The notes beneath the pieces were generated by a model. The model searched no databases and was not told where the DNA came from. It saw only the letters and a list, made by a program, of their open reading frames with translations. Shown piece after piece: positions 5,935 to 7,491 of a stretch of DNA of 7,491 bases. The stretch comes from Chloroflexi bacterium RBG_16_64_43. Its GTDB lineage: Bacteria > Chloroflexota > Anaerolineae > Anaerolineales > RBG-16-64-43. Both the position numbers and the translations under genes were made by a program. The DNA is taken from assembly GCA_001796965.1 (NCBI GenBank), contig MGOA01000058.1:1-7491 (forward strand), written 5' to 3'. The stretch's first letter is position 1. Each line of letters begins with the position of its first letter.

Positions 5935-6822
5935 ATGACAACCTGGAGTGAGCTGCTGGCGCAGCCAGGGGTAATCCTCGCTGATGGCGCGATGGGAACG
6001 ATGTTGATGGCTAACGGGCTGGAGTTCGGCAATTCCCCTGAACTTTGGAACGTCGATGAGCCGCGGCGTGTTGGAGCGGTCCACGCGGCGTACGTCGAGG
6101 CGGGTGCGCGCATCCTCTTGACCAACACGTTCGGCGGAAACCGCTTCCGCCTGCAGCTTCACAACCTGCAGGAGCGTGCTGCCGAGCTAAACCGCGCCGC
6201 CGCGCGCCTGGCGCGCGAAGCCGCGGGAGGCAACGCCCTGGTGGCGGGCGACATCGGCCCCAGCGGCGGCATCCTGGCGCCTCTTGGCGAATTGGAGCCC
6301 GAGGCGGCCGTGGCCGGGTTTGCCGAACAGGCGGCGGCGCTGGTCGAGGGCGGAGTCGACGTGATTTGGCTCGAAACGATGTCGAGCCTGGAGGAAATGC
6401 GGGCCGCCCTCGACGGGGTGCGGCGTGCCTCGGCCGATATCCCGATTATTACCACGATGACGTTCGACACGCGCGGGCGGACGATGATGGGCGTGACACC
6501 CGAGCGTGCGGCGCAGACCCTGAGCGGATGGGGGGCCGTGGCGGTGGGGGGCAACTGCGGGAACGGGCCAGACGAAATCCTCGAAGTGGTGGCCAAGATG
6601 CGGGCGACGGCGCCTGGCACCACGCTCGTGGCCAAGGCAAACGCCGGCGTGCCCCATCTGCATGCCGGGCGTCCGGTATACGGCGCCGGCCCGGACGACA
6701 TGGCGCGCTACGCCACCGCGGCCGCCGAGGCTGGGGCGCGTGTGATTGGCGCGTGCTGCGGCAGCACACCGGACCATTTGCGGGCGATGCGCGATGCGCT
6801 GGCCGCCAAAGGTTTGCTCTAG
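5935..6822 (+). CDS. Homocysteine S-methyltransferase family protein (MetH N-terminal / BHMT-like)
   Basis: This 295-residue protein comprises a single S-methyl_trans (PF02574) TIM barrel, as in the homocysteine-binding module of cobalamin-dependent methionine synthase. LADGAMGTML (16-25), ILLTNTFGGNR and VWLETMSSLEEM-type segments follow the family order (here DVIWLETMSSLEEM). The zinc ligands are present as Cys208 in GGNCGNGP and Cys274-Cys275 in GACCGST, so the homocysteine thiolate site looks intact. There is no folate, B12 or activation domain. Next to a free-standing corrinoid protein and a reactivase, it could supply the acceptor half of a dispersed methionine synthase, taking methyl from the corrinoid to make methionine. 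It could instead use a betaine directly, or another thiol. Start ATG 5935 follows AAGGAGG. The next gene begins 15 bases after its TAG stop. Confidence 0.88.
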   Translation: MTTWSELLAQPGVILADGAMGTMLMANGLEFGNSPELWNVDEPRRVGAVHAAYVEAGARILLTNTFGGNRFRLQLHNLQERAAELNRAAARLAREAAGGNALVAGDIGPSGGILAPLGELEPEAAVAGFAEQAAALVEGGVDVIWLETMSSLEEMRAALDGVRRASADIPIITTMTFDTRGRTMMGVTPERAAQTLSGWGAVAVGGNCGNGPDEILEVVAKMRATAPGTTLVAKANAGVPHLHAGRPVYGAGPDDMARYATAAAEAGARVIGACCGSTPDHLRAMRDALAAKGLL

Positions 6823-6837
6823 CGGGAAAGGGTCGGG

Positions 6838-7419
6838 ATGCGAACTGCCCTGATTGCGTGTGGCGCATTGGCGCGCGAGGTACTGGCCCTCAAAGCCAAA
6901 CATGAGTGGCAGGCAGACGTGCTGGCCGTGCCGTCCTTGTTGCACAACACGCCCGACCGCATCCCGCAGGCCGTGGCGCGGCGCATCCGCGAAGCGCGTG
7001 CCGTCTTCGACCGGGTGATCGTCGTTTACGGCGATTGCGGCACGGGAGGGCGCCTGGATGCCCTGCTCGCCGCCGAAGGTGTTGAACGAGTAGCGGGGCC
7101 TCACTGCTACGAGATGTACGCCAATGGGCAGTTCCAGGCGATGATGGACCGCGCGCCGGGTACATTCTTCCTCACCGATTACTTGGCGCGCTCGTTCGAT
7201 CACCTGGTCGTCGAGCGATTAGGTCTCGCCCGCCACCCGGAGTTGCGCGACGACTACTTCGCCAACTACACCAAGGTGGTGTATCTGGCGCAGGAGGACA
7301 AGCCGGAACTGGTCGCCAAGGCGGAATGGGCTGCGCGCGCCCTGGGGCTCCCGCTGGAGGTGGTGCACGTGGGCTACGGAGCTCTCGAATCACGGCTGGT
7401 GGAGATGATGAAAGCATGA
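6838..7419 (+). CDS. DUF1638 protein of unknown function
   Basis: This 193-residue protein resembles the DUF1638 family (PF07796), which I recall beside corrinoid methyltransferase genes; its biochemical role is not established. No signal peptide or membrane segment is visible, so it is probably cytoplasmic. It starts with LIACGALAREVLAL (Cys8) and continues with IVVYGDCGTGGRLDALL (Cys67) and AGPHCYEMYANGQF (His89, Cys90). These Cys and His residues lie in the most motif-like segments and could bind a metal, a cluster or a corrinoid; that is inference. Start ATG 6838 has AAAGGG five bases upstream. The stop overlaps the next start as ATGA, so it is probably coupled to the next protein. The position inside the operon points to a job in corrinoid or methyl handling. 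Confidence 0.8.
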   Translation: MRTALIACGALAREVLALKAKHEWQADVLAVPSLLHNTPDRIPQAVARRIREARAVFDRVIVVYGDCGTGGRLDALLAAEGVERVAGPHCYEMYANGQFQAMMDRAPGTFFLTDYLARSFDHLVVERLGLARHPELRDDYFANYTKVVYLAQEDKPELVAKAEWAARALGLPLEVVHVGYGALESRLVEMMKA

Positions 7420-7491
7420 GCGTAGACGTTCGCATCGTATCGTGGCGTGACATCCCGTCGCAGGTGAAGGTGGGCGCCGGACGCACGCGCA
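7416..7491 (+). CDS. Start of a small protein resembling the 'virulence factor' family PF13769 (cut by window edge)
   Basis: Only 25 complete codons are present. They read from ATG 7416, which overlaps the preceding stop in ATGA. The beginning, VRIVSWRDIPSQVKVGAGRTR, resembles the start of the small PF13769 family (typically IVxWRDIPAQVxVxxGRxxAKxxLxxRF), from memory. The family name is historical and does not imply a role in disease. I recall such genes next to DUF1638 and MttB-type genes. The rest of the gene and the operon lie beyond the right edge. With so few residues the family call is moderate, but the open frame and coupled start are clear. Confidence 0.6.
   Translation, partial: MSVDVRIVSWRDIPSQVKVGAGRTR

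Noticed and set aside
1..7491. Insertion sequences, CRISPR arrays, riboswitches and phage genes
   Set aside because: No transposase or integrase motifs, no regularly spaced repeats, and no cobalamin or SAM riboswitch-like element recognised by eye before any gene.

Overview
The window is GC-rich bacterial DNA with one isolated tRNA gene and one long plus-strand operon that runs off the right edge. Its theme is corrinoid (vitamin B12)-dependent methyl transfer. The lineage cannot be fixed from the sequence. The encoded tRNA CCA end, Shine-Dalgarno sites, sigma70-type promoters and high GC fit many phyla. I lean weakly towards Chloroflexota or a similar environmental group, because I recall comparable clusters there and in Rhodobacterales; this is not proven.

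Layout: a promoter at 47-76 drives tRNA-Asp(GTC) at 88-165, which ends in a strong intrinsic terminator (175-218). About 410 bases (219-631) follow with no convincing gene. A clear -35/-10 pair (632-660) and a compound palindromic operator (670-693) then lead into the operon. Its genes are: a GntR/HutC-type regulator (712-1500); an MttB-family methyltransferase without pyrrolysine (1552-3072); a ferredoxin-ASKHA corrinoid reactivase of the RACo/RamA type (3149-5191); a corrinoid-binding protein (5188-5871); a Zn-dependent homocysteine S-methyltransferase-like protein (5935-6822); a DUF1638 protein (6838-7419); and the first 25 codons of a small protein resembling the misnamed 'virulence factor' family PF13769 (7416 to the edge). 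Several junctions are 4-base ATGA overlaps, and no terminator is visible between genes.

Proposed working: the MttB-like enzyme takes a methyl group from an unknown quaternary amine, such as a betaine, and gives it to Co(I) on the corrinoid protein. The homocysteine methyltransferase-like protein is a candidate to take the methyl from the corrinoid, possibly making methionine. A tetrahydrofolate-directed MtrH/MtgA-like partner could lie beyond the right edge. The reactivase restores corrinoid that has been oxidised to Co(II). The HutC-type regulator probably represses its own operon through the operator just downstream of the likely transcription start. The least understood parts are the DUF1638/PF13769-like pair and the real methyl donor and acceptor.
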